This document shows positions 17,371-25,736 of a DNA stretch of 64,000 nucleotides, piece by piece (the first letter of the stretch is position 1; every line of letters starts with the position of its first letter). The notes beneath the pieces were generated by a model. It was not told where the DNA came from. It did no database searches and worked only from the letters and a program-made list of their open reading frames with translations. Source of the stretch: Streptomyces anulatus. Lineage in GTDB: Bacteria; Actinomycetota; Actinomycetes; Streptomycetales; Streptomycetaceae. The stretch lies in assembly GCF_000721175.1 (NCBI RefSeq), contig NZ_JOEZ01000011.1:62001-126000 (forward strand), in the 5' to 3' direction. The position numbers and the translations under genes were made by a program.

Positions 17371-17382
17371 CGGTCTAGACCA
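17371..17382. promoter_or_regulatory. DasR-type (dre) site upstream of lpmP
   Basis: CGGTCTAGACCA matches the core of the DasR consensus at 11 of 12 positions (GGTCTAGACCA exact); the outer bases match poorly. It lies about 100 bp upstream of the AA10 gene. DasR is the GntR-family N-acetylglucosamine-responsive repressor of chitinolytic genes. Confidence 0.6.
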
Positions 17383-17498
17383 AGTCCTAGATTATTGACG
17401 CGGCGTGAACATGTCCAGACCAATGAGCGTCATATTCCAGCGGGTGGACAGACCGCCCACGGAGCACCCACGGAGCACCCCGGACCTCCCCCGGGCGC

Positions 17499-19685
17499 TC
17501 AGGCCCCGTCCCCTCCCCCACGGCGGCCGGTGTAGAAGGCCACCGTCAAGTCCTTGACGAGTGCCTTGCGTTCGTAGTCGTCGAGCTCGACGATGCCGCG
17601 TGCGGTGAGCCGGTTGACCGTGTCGTCGACCGCGTCCACCACGGAGGTGAGCACGCTGTCGCGGTGCTTGGAGTCGATCGCGGCGATCCGCCGCCGCTGC
17701 ATCGCCGCCGCGACCTCGGGGGCGTACTCGATGCCGGTCGGCTGCGCCGAGTACACCTCCACGCCGACGGGTTCGCAGTCCGCCTTCAGCATCCTGGTCA
17801 GCGCGTCGCCGACCGCCTCCGCGTCGCGCAGGCTCGGGGCGTCCTCGTGGAACGCGTCGGCGGGCAGTTGCGAGAGGACCCGGGCCATCGCGGCCTCGAC
17901 CTGTGCGCTCAGGTACGCCTCGTGGTCCTCGATGCCGAGCGCGGCCCGGACCGTGTCCTTGATCCGCCACACGACGAGGACGACCACGCGCAGCGCGGTG
18001 CCGTTCGCGTCGACGGCGGGCAGCGGTTCGCTGCGCCAGTGCCGCAGCCGTACGTCGACGCGGCGGCGCAGCAGCAGGGGCGAGACCCAGACGAGACCGG
18101 TGCGCCGGACGCTGCCCCGGTAGTCGCCGAACAGCGTCAGCACCCACGCGTACCCGACCCGGCCCCGGCCCAGGCCGCCGAGCGCGAGGAGCACCACGGC
18201 GGCGAGGAGGGCGAGGAGGGCCCAGGCGCCTACGCCGATGCCGAGGTCGGCCCGGGGGGTGAGGCCGACGGCGCTCGGCCAGGTGGCGGGCAGCGCGCCG
18301 CGCCACCACAGGAGGGCCAGTCCGCCGGCGATTCCGGCCGCGCCGGTGAGGAGGGCGGCGTAGCCGGGCAGGGCGGGCCCGGGCCGTTCGGCGAGCCGGG
18401 GGTCGGCGACCGGGGCGGGCCGGGTCGCCGGCTGCACCCGCGTCCGCGGCGAACGCGGCACGGGGGGCCGTCGGGCGGCGGGCGCGCGGTCCCCGCCGGC
18501 GGGGCGACGGACGACGGCCGCGGGCAGCGCCGCCGCTTCGGCCGGCTCGGCCGGTTCCTGGTCATCGCGGAAGAGGAGGTGTACGGGGATGGAGGCGGTG
18601 GTCTCGTTGGCGATGACGGAGTGGCGGCGGCCGGGGTACGAGGTGGTCGTGGCCGTGGTGGTCACGGTGGTCGGTGACGCGGGTACGGGTACGGGTACCG
18701 GCACGGAGAAGGTGGCGGAGGCCGCCCGGCCGCCGGGGGCCAGGTCAAGGACGAGGTCCAGTTCGGTGTCGGGCCCGGGGTCGTCCACGGGTCCCCTCGT
18801 GGGGGTGCTCCGGGGCTCCCGTTCGGCCGGGGCCGAGGCCGAGGCCTTCCGGGCGGGCCCCTTTCCGGCCCCCGGCTCGGCCCCGTAGGAGGGATGCGGG
18901 GTCCACTCCGCCGAGGGTTCCGTCCTCAAACGCCGGACGGGCTTGAGGTGGAGGTTCCCGTCGAGCGGCACGGGGCGCGCGGGGGCGGGGCGGTCGGCGG
19001 GGCCGTCCGGGGCGGGGCCCTCCGGAGCGGGGCCGTCGGGGGCGGAGGCCGGGACCGGTCGGTCCGTGCGACGGTCGGAGGTGGAGCCGTCCGGGGTGGA
19101 GCGCGCGGGGGCGCGGCCGTCGGCGGCGGAGGCCGGGACCGGTCGGTCCGGGGTGGGGCCGAGGTGCAGGCTCACGTTCGGGGGCTCCGGGGTGAGAGAG
19201 CGGGATGGTCCGGGCGGGGCCTTGTCGGCGTCCCGCGCGGGTGCGGGTTCGGCGCGTGGCGGAGGAGGGAGCTCACCGTCCGGCGCGGGCGGGACCTCGC
19301 CCTCCGGCAGCGGAGCGGCCTCGTCGTTGATCGGGCCGAAGAGCGGCGGCGGGGATTCCCGGCCCGCGCGGCCGAACAGCGAAGGCGGAAGCTCGGCGTC
19401 CGGCGCGGGCGCGGACCGGGCTGCCGACGCAGACGCGGACTCGACGGCCGTCGAGGACGGGAGCACTCCGTCCGGCGTGGGCGGAAGCTGACCGTCCGGC
19501 GCGGGCGAGAGCTCGGCGGCCGGCCGCGTCGGCCTGTCCGCGATGGGACCGAAGAGCGGGGGCGGGCTCCCCTTGCCCGGTGGTGCGAAGAGTGACGGCG
19601 GGAGCTGGTCGTCCAGGGAGTGGGGGGTGGAGGTGGTGCGGGGGGTGGGGGTGGTGCGGGAGGTCTGGTCGTCGTTGGGGGTCAC
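17499..19685 (-). CDS. SPFH/band-7 domain protein with long disordered N-terminus
   Basis: The 728-aa protein has a Pro/Ala/Ser-rich disordered first ~400 residues with recurring PPxLFGP units. Two membrane helices follow (about residues 470-530, including ALLTGAAGIAGGLALLWW and LLALLAAVVLLALGGLG). The C-terminal SPFH/prohibitin domain (about 535-715) has VRLRHWRSEPLPAVDANG and the helical RVLSQLPADAFHEDA stretch. SPFH proteins scaffold membrane microdomains. GTG 19685 is chosen because the upstream gene ends 29 bp earlier and a purine-rich AAGGA precedes it; the frame extends much further 5' but only as an antisense-like shadow of the upstream gene. Its position between lpmP and the peptidoglycan-binding gene suggests a role in tip wall assembly. 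Confidence 0.75.
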   Translation of the reverse strand: MTPNDDQTSRTTPTPRTTSTPHSLDDQLPPSLFAPPGKGSPPPLFGPIADRPTRPAAELSPAPDGQLPPTPDGVLPSSTAVESASASAARSAPAPDAELPPSLFGRAGRESPPPLFGPINDEAAPLPEGEVPPAPDGELPPPPRAEPAPARDADKAPPGPSRSLTPEPPNVSLHLGPTPDRPVPASAADGRAPARSTPDGSTSDRRTDRPVPASAPDGPAPEGPAPDGPADRPAPARPVPLDGNLHLKPVRRLRTEPSAEWTPHPSYGAEPGAGKGPARKASASAPAEREPRSTPTRGPVDDPGPDTELDLVLDLAPGGRAASATFSVPVPVPVPASPTTVTTTATTTSYPGRRHSVIANETTASIPVHLLFRDDQEPAEPAEAAALPAAVVRRPAGGDRAPAARRPPVPRSPRTRVQPATRPAPVADPRLAERPGPALPGYAALLTGAAGIAGGLALLWWRGALPATWPSAVGLTPRADLGIGVGAWALLALLAAVVLLALGGLGRGRVGYAWVLTLFGDYRGSVRRTGLVWVSPLLLRRRVDVRLRHWRSEPLPAVDANGTALRVVVLVVWRIKDTVRAALGIEDHEAYLSAQVEAAMARVLSQLPADAFHEDAPSLRDAEAVGDALTRMLKADCEPVGVEVYSAQPTGIEYAPEVAAAMQRRRIAAIDSKHRDSVLTSVVDAVDDTVNRLTARGIVELDDYERKALVKDLTVAFYTGRRGGGDGA

Positions 19686-19714
19686 CGGTTCCCGATTCCT
19701 TTCCGTCACGTCCG

Positions 19715-21007
19715 TCACGCGAAGAGCCGGCGCCAGGTCTCCGGCCCCGGGTAACCATCGGCCGCGCCGCCGCGCCAGCCCTGAGCCCGCTGGAACGCCT
19801 CGACGTTGCGGCGGTCCGCCTCGGTCCAGAGCGGGCTGGGGCCCGACACGTAGTGCTTGCCGTATCCCTTCTTCACCAACTGTCTGCCGAGCCGGTCGAC
19901 ATGGCTGTTGGACTGACCCGGCTTGAAATAGCCGCGTCCGGGGAACGCGACGGCCGTATTCGGGCTGCCGCCCGCACCGGCGGCCGGAATGTTCCGTCCG
20001 CCGCCGGTGGTCAGCAGGCGCCAGGTGTCCGGGCCCGGGATGCCGTCCGCCTCCTCGCCCTTCCAGCCCTGCGCCTGCTGGAAGGCCTGGGTCGCACGCC
20101 GGTCCGCCGTTCCCCACACGGGCCCGGGGCCGACCGCGTAGAAACGCTTGCCGCCGCGCTGGACCAGCATCCGGCCGAGCTGGGTGACGTGCTCGTTGTC
20201 GGCGCCGGGGCCGAACTGCACGGCGCCGGGGAAGGCGGTGGAGGATCCAGAGCCGGGCGATCCGCCTGTGACCTCTTTGTACCGATAGGCAACGTAATGG
20301 TCTGAGTTGTCCCAGTACGCCATGGGTGTCGACTGTCTCCGCGTCTGTGGGCGCGCCTGCTCGTAGGCGACGTAATGGGTGCGCGTGTAGTCGGTCCAGC
20401 CGCCGAAGATCGTGACGTGCGAGCCCTTGGAGGGGTCGGCCGGGTTGTGGAACAGGAGGATGTCGCCGGGCTGGAGATCGGCGCGGGCGATCCTGGTCCC
20501 GTACATGGCGAGGCTGCCGGTCCATTCGTTGGTGCCGAGGTTCCAGGCCATCGACACATAGCCGGAGCAGTCCTGGCGGTAGCCGTCCGACCAGTACTTC
20601 TCCATGCTGTACGGCACCTTCGCCGACACCCACCCCTTGGCCCGGTTGATGATGTCGGCCCGGGTCGTCTTCGGCGCGGCCGTTCCGGCGGCCGGCGGGC
20701 CCGAGGCGCCGCCGCCCTTCAGCGGGCCCTTCTCGCCCTGTGGGGTGGCCGGCTCCGGATCGGCGCCCCCGTCGGCGCGCGGGGCCCCGGGGGCGAGGCC
20801 GCCGGGGGCCGCCGCACCCGCGGCTCCGCACGAGAGGACCACCCCGGCGGCCGTCGCCAGCACCAGGGCGCGCCGCGCGCCGTGCGCGGCGGGGTGGCCG
20901 CCGTGCCGCACCGGCAGGGCCCTGGCCGCGGAGCGCCGCCGCGCGGCGCACCCCGCGCATGCGCAGTCGATGGCGGGTTCGTACTCCTCGAAGACCGGCA
21001 CAGTCAT
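19715..21007 (-). CDS. NlpC/P60-like protein with two peptidoglycan-binding-type repeats
   Basis: The 430-aa protein starts at ATG 21007, six bases after GGAGGGG. A short N-terminus with a CACAGC cysteine cluster precedes one hydrophobic export segment and a Gly/Ala linker. An NlpC/P60-type domain follows, with candidate catalytic Cys in DCSGYVSMAW and His in GSHVTIFGGW. Two repeats of about 75 residues close the protein (FGPGADNEHVTQLGRML... and FKPGQSNSHVDRLGRQL...), each ending DGxPGPxTWRxL as in peptidoglycan-binding-like domains of Streptomyces endolysin-type proteins. It likely binds and cuts the wall. Its stop is 29 bp before the SPFH start, so the two form an operon. Confidence 0.8.
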   Translation of the reverse strand: MTVPVFEEYEPAIDCACAGCAARRRSAARALPVRHGGHPAAHGARRALVLATAAGVVLSCGAAGAAAPGGLAPGAPRADGGADPEPATPQGEKGPLKGGGASGPPAAGTAAPKTTRADIINRAKGWVSAKVPYSMEKYWSDGYRQDCSGYVSMAWNLGTNEWTGSLAMYGTRIARADLQPGDILLFHNPADPSKGSHVTIFGGWTDYTRTHYVAYEQARPQTRRQSTPMAYWDNSDHYVAYRYKEVTGGSPGSGSSTAFPGAVQFGPGADNEHVTQLGRMLVQRGGKRFYAVGPGPVWGTADRRATQAFQQAQGWKGEEADGIPGPDTWRLLTTGGGRNIPAAGAGGSPNTAVAFPGRGYFKPGQSNSHVDRLGRQLVKKGYGKHYVSGPSPLWTEADRRNVEAFQRAQGWRGGAADGYPGPETWRRLFA

Positions 21008-21200
21008 GCGATTCCCCTCCGCGCTCGTCATTCCGTCAAGATCTTTGGGCGCAGCCGCAACGGACGTCAGCGGCTTAACTCTCCTGACATATCGCATTTT
21101 GACGGAACAAAGGGAAAAAACGACTATCTGACGGGGTGTGGCGTCCGGTAAATGGTTCGGAGCACCCCTGGCAGTCGGGTAGAGTTCTCCAGGTCAGCAG

Positions 21201-21274
21201 GCGCCGTTAGCTCAGTTGGTTAGAGCAGCTGACTCTTAATCAGCGGGTCCGGGGTTCGAGTCCCTGACGGCGCA
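21201..21274 (+). tRNA. tRNA-Lys(CTT), copy 3
   Basis: Identical over 74 bases to copies at 4780 and 16078, and preceded by the same GTCAGCAG as copy 2. Confidence 0.97.
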
Positions 21275-21281
21275 CGCACAG

Positions 21282-21316
21282 TCAAAGCCCCTTCACGTTC
21301 AGTGAGGGGGCTTTGA
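21282..21316 (+). terminator. Terminator after tRNA-Lys copy 3
   Basis: Fifteen-base stem (TCAAAGCCCCTTCAC with one wobble) and a short loop, starting eight bases after the tRNA. Confidence 0.85.
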
Positions 21317-21807
21317 TCATTCCCCGTCCGGCATCCGGTGACCCCCGGGGAGACCCCTCGGCCGCGCACGCACGGCTACGCGTCGAACCCGGAACGCCAC
21401 GAGGCGGTGGCGGAGGGGGTGGCGAGCGCCGGTCGTCACTTCGTCACACCCCCTCCACAAGTGGGGTTCAAATCGTACGTATGGCCGGTAAACAGTCCGT
21501 TTCACCCTTGCGATCCCGTTCGGTGTCGGACAATCTGTCTGGGGGCCCGGACGGGCACCAAGGGGGCCGCTCATCCGTACAGTTGGCTCAGCAGAGCGTG
21601 ACGTTCCGGTTGTCCGTGCCGCGGGGTGGGGGTCCCGCTCAGGGGCGGACGCCGAGGGGGCATCATGCAACCGGAAGGCTGCCGATCCATGTCTGTGGGA
21701 ACGGCGGCTTGCCACCGTGTGCGCGCCCCGTGAAGAACGAGGGCCCACCGCGCACGAAGAGAGAGACCGAGCAGTCACGCACCAGCATGCGTGCGGGGGG
21801 ATGACCC
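21317..21807 (+). other. Intergenic region before cslA
   Basis: There are 491 bases without a convincing gene. Several short frames exist, but none has a ribosome site with Streptomyces-like codon bias. The part from about 21440 to 21600 is less GC-rich and is the most likely place for the cslA promoter and a long 5' leader. I see no clear operator. Confidence 0.6.
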
Positions 21808-23727
21808 ATGACGTCGACGCCGCCAGGCGACCGGCAGGAGAACGACGCTTCCCGGACGACACAGCTCCGGATACCGGCGCAGCTGCGGGCCGGGGCGTCG
21901 AGGCGGCGTGCCAAGAAGGAGCTGCCGCGCTACGACTACGAGCACTACAGCCGGCTCGCCGGACCGCTGACGCAGCCCCCCGCGGGCAAGCCGTACAAGG
22001 TCCAGTACCGCTCGCTCATATCGCAGGAGCCGCACCGGGTGCGCGCGGCGCTCCTGCTCGGCGCGGCTCCCCTCGTCTCGCTCGGCCTCTTCGCCTGGCT
22101 GATGCAGCCCAGCCACTGGACGGACCGCGACCCGAACCTGGACAACGACCTCCTGCTGGTCCTCGACGTCATCATGCTGGTCTCGATCGGTCTGATCGAG
22201 CTGTTCCGCACGCTGAACGTCCTGTCGAACGCGCATGCCACCCTGGTCGCCCGCGACCCGGTCCCGGTGGTCCCGGAGTCCGGCACCAAGGTCGCCTTCC
22301 TCACCTCCTTCGTCCCCGGCAAGGAACCGCTGGAGATGGTGACGAAGACCCTGGAAGCGGCCGTGAGGATCCGCCACCGCGGCCTGATGCACGTGTGGCT
22401 GCTGGACGAGGGCGACGACCCGGCGGTCAAGGAGGTCTGCGCCCGGCTCGGCGTGCACCACTTCTCCCGCAAGGGCGTGGCGCACTGGAACCAGGCCAAG
22501 GGCCCGCACCGCGCCAAGACCAAGCACGGCAACTACAACGCCTGGCTGGACGCGCACGGCGGCGACTACGACTTCTTCGCCTCGGTCGACACCGACCACA
22601 TCCCGATGGCGAACTACCTGGAGCGGATGCTCGGCTACTTCCGTGACCCGGACGTCGGGTTCGTCATCGGCCCGCAGGTCTACGGCAACTACGACACCTT
22701 CGTCACCAAGGCCGCCGAGTCGCAGCAGTTCCTCTTCCACGCGCTGATCCAGCGCGCGGGCAACCGCTACGGCTCGCCGATGTTCGTCGGCACCAGCAAC
22801 GCGGTCCGGATCTCGGCGCTCAAGCAGATCGGCGGCCTGTACGACTCGATCACCGAGGACATGGCCACCGGCTTCGAGATCCACCGCCACCGCAACCCGG
22901 CCACGGGCAGGAAGTGGCGCTCGGTCTACACCCCGGACGTGCTGGCCGTCGGTGAGGGCCCGACCGCGTGGACGGACTTCTTCACCCAGCAGCTGCGCTG
23001 GTCCCGGGGCACCTACGAGACGATCATCGGGCAGTTCTGGAAGGGCTTCGGGACCATGCCGCCCGGCAAGCTCTTCAACTACACGATGATGATCATCTTC
23101 TATCCGATGTCGGCCCTGAACTGGATCCTCGCGGCTCTCAGTTGCGCGCTGTTCCTCGGCATGGGCGCCTCCGGTGTCCAGATCGACCCGACGATCTGGA
23201 TGATGCTGTACGGCAACGCCTCCGCGCTCCAGATCGGCCTGTACATCTGGAACCGCCGCCACAACGTCTCGCCGCACGAGCCCGAGGGTTCCGGCGGCCT
23301 GGCCGGCATGGTGATGTCCGCTCTCTCCGCGCCGATCTACGCCCGCTCGCTGATGGACGCGGTGCTGCGCCGCAAGAGCTCGTTCGTGGTGACCCCCAAG
23401 GGCGACTCGTCCAGCCCGGACACGTTGTTCGGCACCTTCCGCATCCACCTGTTCTTCATCGTCGTCTTCGGCGCGTCGATGATCTCCTCGTTCTTCCTGG
23501 GCCACAGCCACCCCGCGATGGTCACCTGGGCCACGCTGGCGCTGCTGATCACCGCCGCGCCGATCATCGGCTGGCGGTACACGGTCCGCGCCGAGAAGAA
23601 GAAGCGCCGGGCCGGGGGATCCCACCGCAGCGGCGGGCCGGCACCGGCGCCCCGGCCGGCGCCCCTGCCCGGGGCGCCCGGCAACGACCAGACCATGCAG
23701 ATCGCCCTTGGGGGACGTAAGAAATGA
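21808..23727 (+). CDS. cslA: Cellulose synthase-like glycosyltransferase (CslA)
   Basis: The 639-aa GT2 processive glycosyltransferase has two N-terminal membrane helices (about residues 80-135), a cytoplasmic catalytic domain with LLDEGDD, the DxD-type DTDHIP, the TED general base and QQLRW (the QxxRW motif), and several C-terminal helices. It polymerises a beta-glucan-like polymer from a UDP-sugar at the hyphal tip, in complex with GlxA. No PilZ domain is visible. ATG 21808 is preferred over an out-of-frame ATG at 21801. The stop overlaps the glxA start (ATGA), so synthesis is coupled. The order matches the cslA-glxA operon of S. coelicolor/lividans. Confidence 0.93.
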   Translation: MTSTPPGDRQENDASRTTQLRIPAQLRAGASRRRAKKELPRYDYEHYSRLAGPLTQPPAGKPYKVQYRSLISQEPHRVRAALLLGAAPLVSLGLFAWLMQPSHWTDRDPNLDNDLLLVLDVIMLVSIGLIELFRTLNVLSNAHATLVARDPVPVVPESGTKVAFLTSFVPGKEPLEMVTKTLEAAVRIRHRGLMHVWLLDEGDDPAVKEVCARLGVHHFSRKGVAHWNQAKGPHRAKTKHGNYNAWLDAHGGDYDFFASVDTDHIPMANYLERMLGYFRDPDVGFVIGPQVYGNYDTFVTKAAESQQFLFHALIQRAGNRYGSPMFVGTSNAVRISALKQIGGLYDSITEDMATGFEIHRHRNPATGRKWRSVYTPDVLAVGEGPTAWTDFFTQQLRWSRGTYETIIGQFWKGFGTMPPGKLFNYTMMIIFYPMSALNWILAALSCALFLGMGASGVQIDPTIWMMLYGNASALQIGLYIWNRRHNVSPHEPEGSGGLAGMVMSALSAPIYARSLMDAVLRRKSSFVVTPKGDSSSPDTLFGTFRIHLFFIVVFGASMISSFFLGHSHPAMVTWATLALLITAAPIIGWRYTVRAEKKKRRAGGSHRSGGPAPAPRPAPLPGAPGNDQTMQIALGGRKK

Positions 23728-25661
23728 AGTACCGTCCGAGCCGCCGTACCCGCCGCCTGGCGATCAGTACGGCGGTGGTTCTCGCGCTCGCGGGGGCGAA
23801 CGGGCCGTGGCTGTACCGCTTCAGCACCGAGCGCTATCACGAGTACAAGATCAACCAGCCGGATTACAAGGCGGCCAACGGCCACTGGGACTTCCTGGAC
23901 GTCCCCTCCGAGCGCCGGATCAACACGATCCACGCGGCCCTGCTGCACACCGGCAAGGTGCTGCTCGTCGCGGGCTCCGGGAACAACCAGAAGAACTTCG
24001 ACGCGAAGAGCTTCCGCTCCGTGCTGTGGGACCCGAAGACGAACGTCTTCAAGGACATCGCCACCCCCAAGGACATGTTCTGCGCCGGGCACACCCAACT
24101 GCCCGACGGCAAGCTCCTCATAGCCGGCGGCACCAAGCGCTACGAGAAGCTCCAGGGCGATGTCACCAAGGCCGGCGGCCTGATGATCGTCCACAACGAG
24201 AACCCGGACAAGCCGATCACCCTGCCCGCGGGCACCCGGTTCACCGGCAAGGAGAACGGCAAGACGTATCTCTCCAAGGACCCGGTGCTGGTGGAGAAGG
24301 CCACGAAGGTCTTCGACAAGCAGACCGGCGCGTTCCTGCGCAACGACCCCGGCCTCGGCCGGATCTACGTCGAGGCGCAGAAGACCGGCAGGAAGTACGA
24401 GACCGGCACCGAGGACAACTACCGGGTCGCGGGCCTGTCCGGCTCGGACACCCGCAACGTCTACGGCATCGCGCAGAAGCTGGCCCTGGACAAGAAGGAC
24501 TTCCAGGGCATCAAGGAAGCCTTCGAGTTCGATCCGGTCGCGGAGGAGTACATACCCGTCGACCCGATGAACGAGGCCCGCTGGTACCCGACGCTGACGA
24601 CGCTGGAGGACGGCAAGGTCCTCGCCCTGTCGGGTCTGGACGAGATCGGGCAGATCGTCCCCGGCAAGGACGAGATCTACGACCCGGCGACCAAGGAGTG
24701 GGAGTACACCGGCATCGAGCGGAGGTTCCCCACCTATCCGGCGGTCTTCCTGCTCAACGACGGCAAGCTCTTCTACTCCGGCTCCAACGCCGGATACGGT
24801 CCGGCGGACGTGGGCCGCGACCCGGGAATCTGGGACCTGTCGACGAACAAGTTCAAGAAGATCCCCGGGCTCAGCGACCCGGACCAGATGGAGACCTCGG
24901 CGACCGTGCGGCTGCCCCCGGCCCAGGACGAGAAGTTCATGGTGATCGGCGGCGGCGGGGTCGGCGAGTCGGAGAAGTCCAGCGAGAAGTCCCGGCTGGT
25001 CGACCTCCAGAAGAAGAACCCGCGGTTCACCGACGGGGCCGCGCTCTCCGAGGGCACCCGCTACCCCAGCGCATCGCTGCTGCCCGACGACTCGCTGCTG
25101 GTCACCGGCGGATCCAGCGACTACCGGGGGCGCGGCGGCTCGGACGTGCTCCAGGCCCGGCTGTACGACGCGAAGACGGACACGTACCGACAGGTCGCGG
25201 ACCCGGCGGTCGGCCGGAACTACCACTCGGGTTCGGTGCTGCTGCCGGACGGCCGGGTCATGATCTTCGGCTCGGACTCACTCTTCTCCGACGAGGCCAA
25301 CACCCGGCCCGGCGTCTTCGAGCAGCGCATCGAGATCTACACCCCGCCCTACCTCTACCGGGACTCCCGGCCGGAGCTGACGGCCGGGCCCGAGAAGATC
25401 GAGCGCGGGAGCACGGGGCTGTTCACCACACAGCACGCCTCCAAGATCACCTCGGCGAAGCTGATGCGGCCCTCGGCGGTCACCCACGTCACCGACACCG
25501 ACCAGCGCACCATCGCGCTGGACATGAAGAAGTCCAAGGACGGGATCACCGTCACCGTGCCGGAGAACCGGGCGCTGGTGCCGGCCGGCTGGTACATGCT
25601 CTTCGTCACCGACGACCGGGGCACCCCGTCCGAGGGCATGTGGGTGGAGGTGCCCGAGTAG
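23724..25661 (+). CDS. glxA: Copper radical (galactose oxidase-like) oxidase GlxA
   Basis: The 645-aa protein has one N-terminal membrane anchor (residues about 10-30) and a seven-bladed Kelch-type galactose oxidase fold. Cys120 (KDMFCAGHTQ) is placed to form the Tyr-Cys cofactor, Trp287-Tyr288 lie in ARWYPT, and the Tyr-His copper ligand pair is in GRNYHSGSVL near residue 500. The C-terminal immunoglobulin-like domain contains TTQHA, the likely last His ligand. It is a mononuclear copper oxidase acting on the glycan made by CslA and is needed for its deposition in S. lividans. ATG overlaps the cslA stop. Confidence 0.93.
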   Translation: MKYRPSRRTRRLAISTAVVLALAGANGPWLYRFSTERYHEYKINQPDYKAANGHWDFLDVPSERRINTIHAALLHTGKVLLVAGSGNNQKNFDAKSFRSVLWDPKTNVFKDIATPKDMFCAGHTQLPDGKLLIAGGTKRYEKLQGDVTKAGGLMIVHNENPDKPITLPAGTRFTGKENGKTYLSKDPVLVEKATKVFDKQTGAFLRNDPGLGRIYVEAQKTGRKYETGTEDNYRVAGLSGSDTRNVYGIAQKLALDKKDFQGIKEAFEFDPVAEEYIPVDPMNEARWYPTLTTLEDGKVLALSGLDEIGQIVPGKDEIYDPATKEWEYTGIERRFPTYPAVFLLNDGKLFYSGSNAGYGPADVGRDPGIWDLSTNKFKKIPGLSDPDQMETSATVRLPPAQDEKFMVIGGGGVGESEKSSEKSRLVDLQKKNPRFTDGAALSEGTRYPSASLLPDDSLLVTGGSSDYRGRGGSDVLQARLYDAKTDTYRQVADPAVGRNYHSGSVLLPDGRVMIFGSDSLFSDEANTRPGVFEQRIEIYTPPYLYRDSRPELTAGPEKIERGSTGLFTTQHASKITSAKLMRPSAVTHVTDTDQRTIALDMKKSKDGITVTVPENRALVPAGWYMLFVTDDRGTPSEGMWVEVPE

Positions 25662-25682
25662 GGCGCGTACGCACAGGGCGAG

Positions 25683-25721
25683 GGCCGCACTCCGGAAGGG
25701 ATCCTCCTACCGGGTGCGGCC
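25683..25721. terminator. Bidirectional terminator between glxA and cslZ
   Basis: Stem GGCCGCAC-t-CCGG with CCGG-g-TGCGGCC around a 14-base loop, located between convergent stops at 25661 and 25737. Confidence 0.7.
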
Positions 25722-25736
25722 TTCGGCGTGTTCCGC

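Noticed and set aside
16218..17423. One long minus-strand frame joining the acyl-CoA synthetase remnant to sequence before lpmP
   Set aside because: The part beyond 16655 is the lpmP gene read in another frame; a start with family-like sequence exists at 16655.
19686..20960. A 5' extension of the SPFH protein by about 425 residues
   Set aside because: That stretch is the NlpC-like gene read in the wrong frame. Its Arg/Pro/Gly composition and the 29-bp gap between the two genes argue against a fusion.
4780..21274. The tRNA-Lys copies as borders of an integrated mobile element
   Set aside because: No integrase, excisionase or transfer genes lie between them, and the enclosed genes look like conserved core.
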